A stretch of 7,296 nucleotides of DNA, from assembly GCA_038247555.1 (NCBI GenBank), contig JBBRUT010000160.1:1-7296 (forward strand). Direction: 5' to 3'. Below are positions 6,554 through 7,296 of this stretch, piece after piece (positions within the stretch are counted from its first letter, which is position 1; each line of letters begins with the position of its first letter). A program made the translations under genes and the position numbers. The DNA comes from JAHBXL01 sp038247555 (lineage in GTDB: Bacteria; Planctomycetota; Phycisphaerae; Phycisphaerales; UBA1924). A model generated the notes under the pieces. The model searched no databases. It saw nothing but the letters and a program-made list of their open reading frames with translations, and was not told where the DNA came from.

Positions 6554-7102
6554 TCATGGGCAGCCGGAGAACCATTCTGAGAGGAAGCTGAAGATGTCCG
6601 CAACGCCGATCTGTCCCGAGCGGTCAAAGTCCGCGCGGCACATCGGCGTCGACTGTCCGGTTGTCGATCCGGATGTGTTCCGCACCGCAAAGACCATTGC
6701 AAAGTCATTGGCCATCAGCAGTCCCGGCACCAGGGATGTCGGCGTCCAGTCGGGGTACATGGAGTTCACATACGCGCCCTTGGCGTAGCCGCGCACCTGC
6801 GTGCCCGGCGGGAACAGCAAGTCCAGCACCCGGTTCGCCGGCGCGGCAGGAGGGATCTGACCGATCGTTGTGTTGCTATCGATCAGGCTGACATCGATCG
6901 ACCGCTCCAGCAGCGTCGAGCGCTGCCCGCCCATTCCCCCGCCACGATCCGGGTGAACGATCGGCACCTCCGGATGAAACCGCCGCACCACCGGTGCCTG
7001 ATCCTCCGACGGTTTGGCGATCGATCCAAACACCGCAGGCGCGGCGACAAAGCATGCTGCGATCGCCAAAGCGACAAGGTTTGATTGCACGGTTTCTCCC
7101 AT
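6554..7102 (-). CDS. Small exported protein with a single C-terminal dockerin-like (GC-type) half repeat
   Basis: A 182-residue protein of unknown function. An N-terminal hydrophobic stretch (LVALAIAACFVAAPAVFG, 9-26) looks like a signal peptide with a weakly charged start. The middle (about 35-150) has no recognised domain; it includes a glycine-rich patch (HPDRGGGMGG), LLFPPGTQVRGYAKGAYV and a hydrophobic DFAMVFAVRN segment. The last 28 residues start with CRADFDRSGQIGVADIFSFL and end SEWFSGCP. They match one calcium-loop half of the dockerin-like C-terminal tag found on many exported planctomycete proteins; classical dockerins have two halves. Such tags are thought to act in surface attachment or complex assembly, but the role here is unknown. 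The start is uncertain. ATG 7102 has no clear ribosome site. GTG 7090 lies just after GGGAG and gives a cleaner signal peptide. GTG 7168 would add 22 unlikely residues. A strong terminator follows the gene. Confidence 0.8.
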   Translation of the reverse strand: MGETVQSNLVALAIAACFVAAPAVFGSIAKPSEDQAPVVRRFHPEVPIVHPDRGGGMGGQRSTLLERSIDVSLIDSNTTIGQIPPAAPANRVLDLLFPPGTQVRGYAKGAYVNSMYPDWTPTSLVPGLLMANDFAMVFAVRNTSGSTTGQSTPMCRADFDRSGQIGVADIFSFLSEWFSGCP

Positions 7103-7162
7103 CCAGCGTCGCGCTTGCCAGCACCAAGTGCCAAGATCGCCGCGACCGTCACGATTCAGAAC

Positions 7163-7178
7163 TCCCACCGACGTGGGA
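7163..7178. promoter_or_regulatory. Short palindrome in the divergent intergenic region
   Basis: TCCCAC-CGAC-GTGGGA is a perfect 6-bp inverted repeat with a 4-base spacer, 60 bases upstream of the dockerin-like start at 7102. It could be an operator or a small hairpin. It overlaps units resembling the 7-base repeat seen at 4093-4127, so it may instead be repeat debris. No promoter boxes could be assigned with confidence between 7103 and 7252. Confidence 0.25.
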
Positions 7179-7201
7179 TGTATGACACCGTAACAGAAAC
7201 A

Positions 7202-7236
7202 GGGGATGCAACGCCATTCCCCGAACCGGGGATTTT
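7202..7236 (+). promoter_or_regulatory. Possible attenuator: two mutually exclusive hairpins upstream of the right-edge gene
   Basis: GGGGATG (7202-7208) can pair with CATTCCCC (7215-7222, one bulged T). Alternatively TCCCCG (7218-7223) pairs with CGGGGA (7227-7232) around a 3-base loop, followed directly by TTTT (7233-7236). The shared C-rich strand means only one can form, as in transcription attenuators. The terminator-like stem is only 6 bp and its T run only 4, so this is tentative. Confidence 0.3.
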
Positions 7237-7252
7237 GAAAGGAATTTTACGC

Positions 7253-7296
7253 ATGCGTCGCAGGCTCATCACGCCCACCAGTGCGCGATTGAAAAC
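7253..7296 (+). CDS. Start of an unidentified gene cut by the right edge
   Basis: Fourteen complete codons (MRRRLITPTSARLK) remain open to the window end. The ATG at 7253 is preceded by AAAGGA (7238-7243) with a nine-base spacer, a good ribosome binding site. The basic N terminus could precede a membrane or signal segment, but too little is visible to assign any function. The gene diverges from the dockerin-like gene across a 150-base gap (7103-7252). It is called from the ribosome site and open frame only. Confidence 0.5.
   Translation, partial: MRRRLITPTSARLK

Noticed and set aside
5572..6708. A 378-codon minus-strand frame covering the two-pass membrane gene
   Set aside because: It overlaps the start of the Maf-type gene, the terminator and the end of the dockerin-like gene. 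Its composition is Arg/His/Gly-rich with no membrane or fold pattern, unlike the plus-strand frame.

Overview
The window is GC-rich bacterial DNA with tightly packed genes. It most likely comes from a planctomycete of the Phycisphaerae/Phycisphaerales type. Two things suggest this: a secreted protein ending in a 'GC-type' dockerin-like half repeat (…DIFSFLSEWFSGCP), and a Maf-type protein extended by a SpsF-like plus radical-SAM-like tail, an arrangement I associate from memory with that group. The assignment is inference; there is no rRNA or marker gene here.

Region 1 (1-5621, minus strand) is one operon read right to left: a 1202-residue Maf/DUF115 glycosyltransferase-like fusion, then neuA (CMP-nonulosonate cytidylyltransferase), neuB (nonulosonate synthase) and neuC (UDP-GlcNAc 2-epimerase, cut by the left edge). 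The genes are coupled by a TGATG overlap (2011-2015), a 17-base gap (1235-1251) and an ATGA overlap (71-74). NeuC, NeuB and NeuA would make a CMP-activated nine-carbon sugar of the sialic or legionaminic type. The Maf protein would transfer it to a protein, by family precedent flagellin. A NeuC-type enzyme argues against pseudaminic acid, which normally uses PseG.

Region 2 (5622-5790) is a 169-base divergent intergenic stretch with an imperfect GC-rich hairpin just upstream of the Maf ribosome binding site. Region 3 (5791-6456, plus strand) encodes a small two-pass membrane protein with a soluble C-terminal domain that looks NTF2-like. Region 4 (6457-6553) contains a strong 11-bp stem-loop terminator placed between two convergent genes. 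Region 5 (6554-7102, minus strand) encodes a small exported protein with a single dockerin-like half repeat. Region 6 (7103-7252) is a second divergent intergenic region with small palindromes and two mutually exclusive hairpins. A plus-strand gene begins at 7253 and runs off the right edge.

The most unusual item is the Maf fusion. A degenerate SpsF-like nucleotidyltransferase domain and a radical-SAM/SPASM-like domain without its cluster cysteines are attached to the transferase. They are joined through a helical region and a linker partly encoded by a degenerate 7-base tandem repeat. No mobile element, CRISPR array, tRNA or rRNA was seen.
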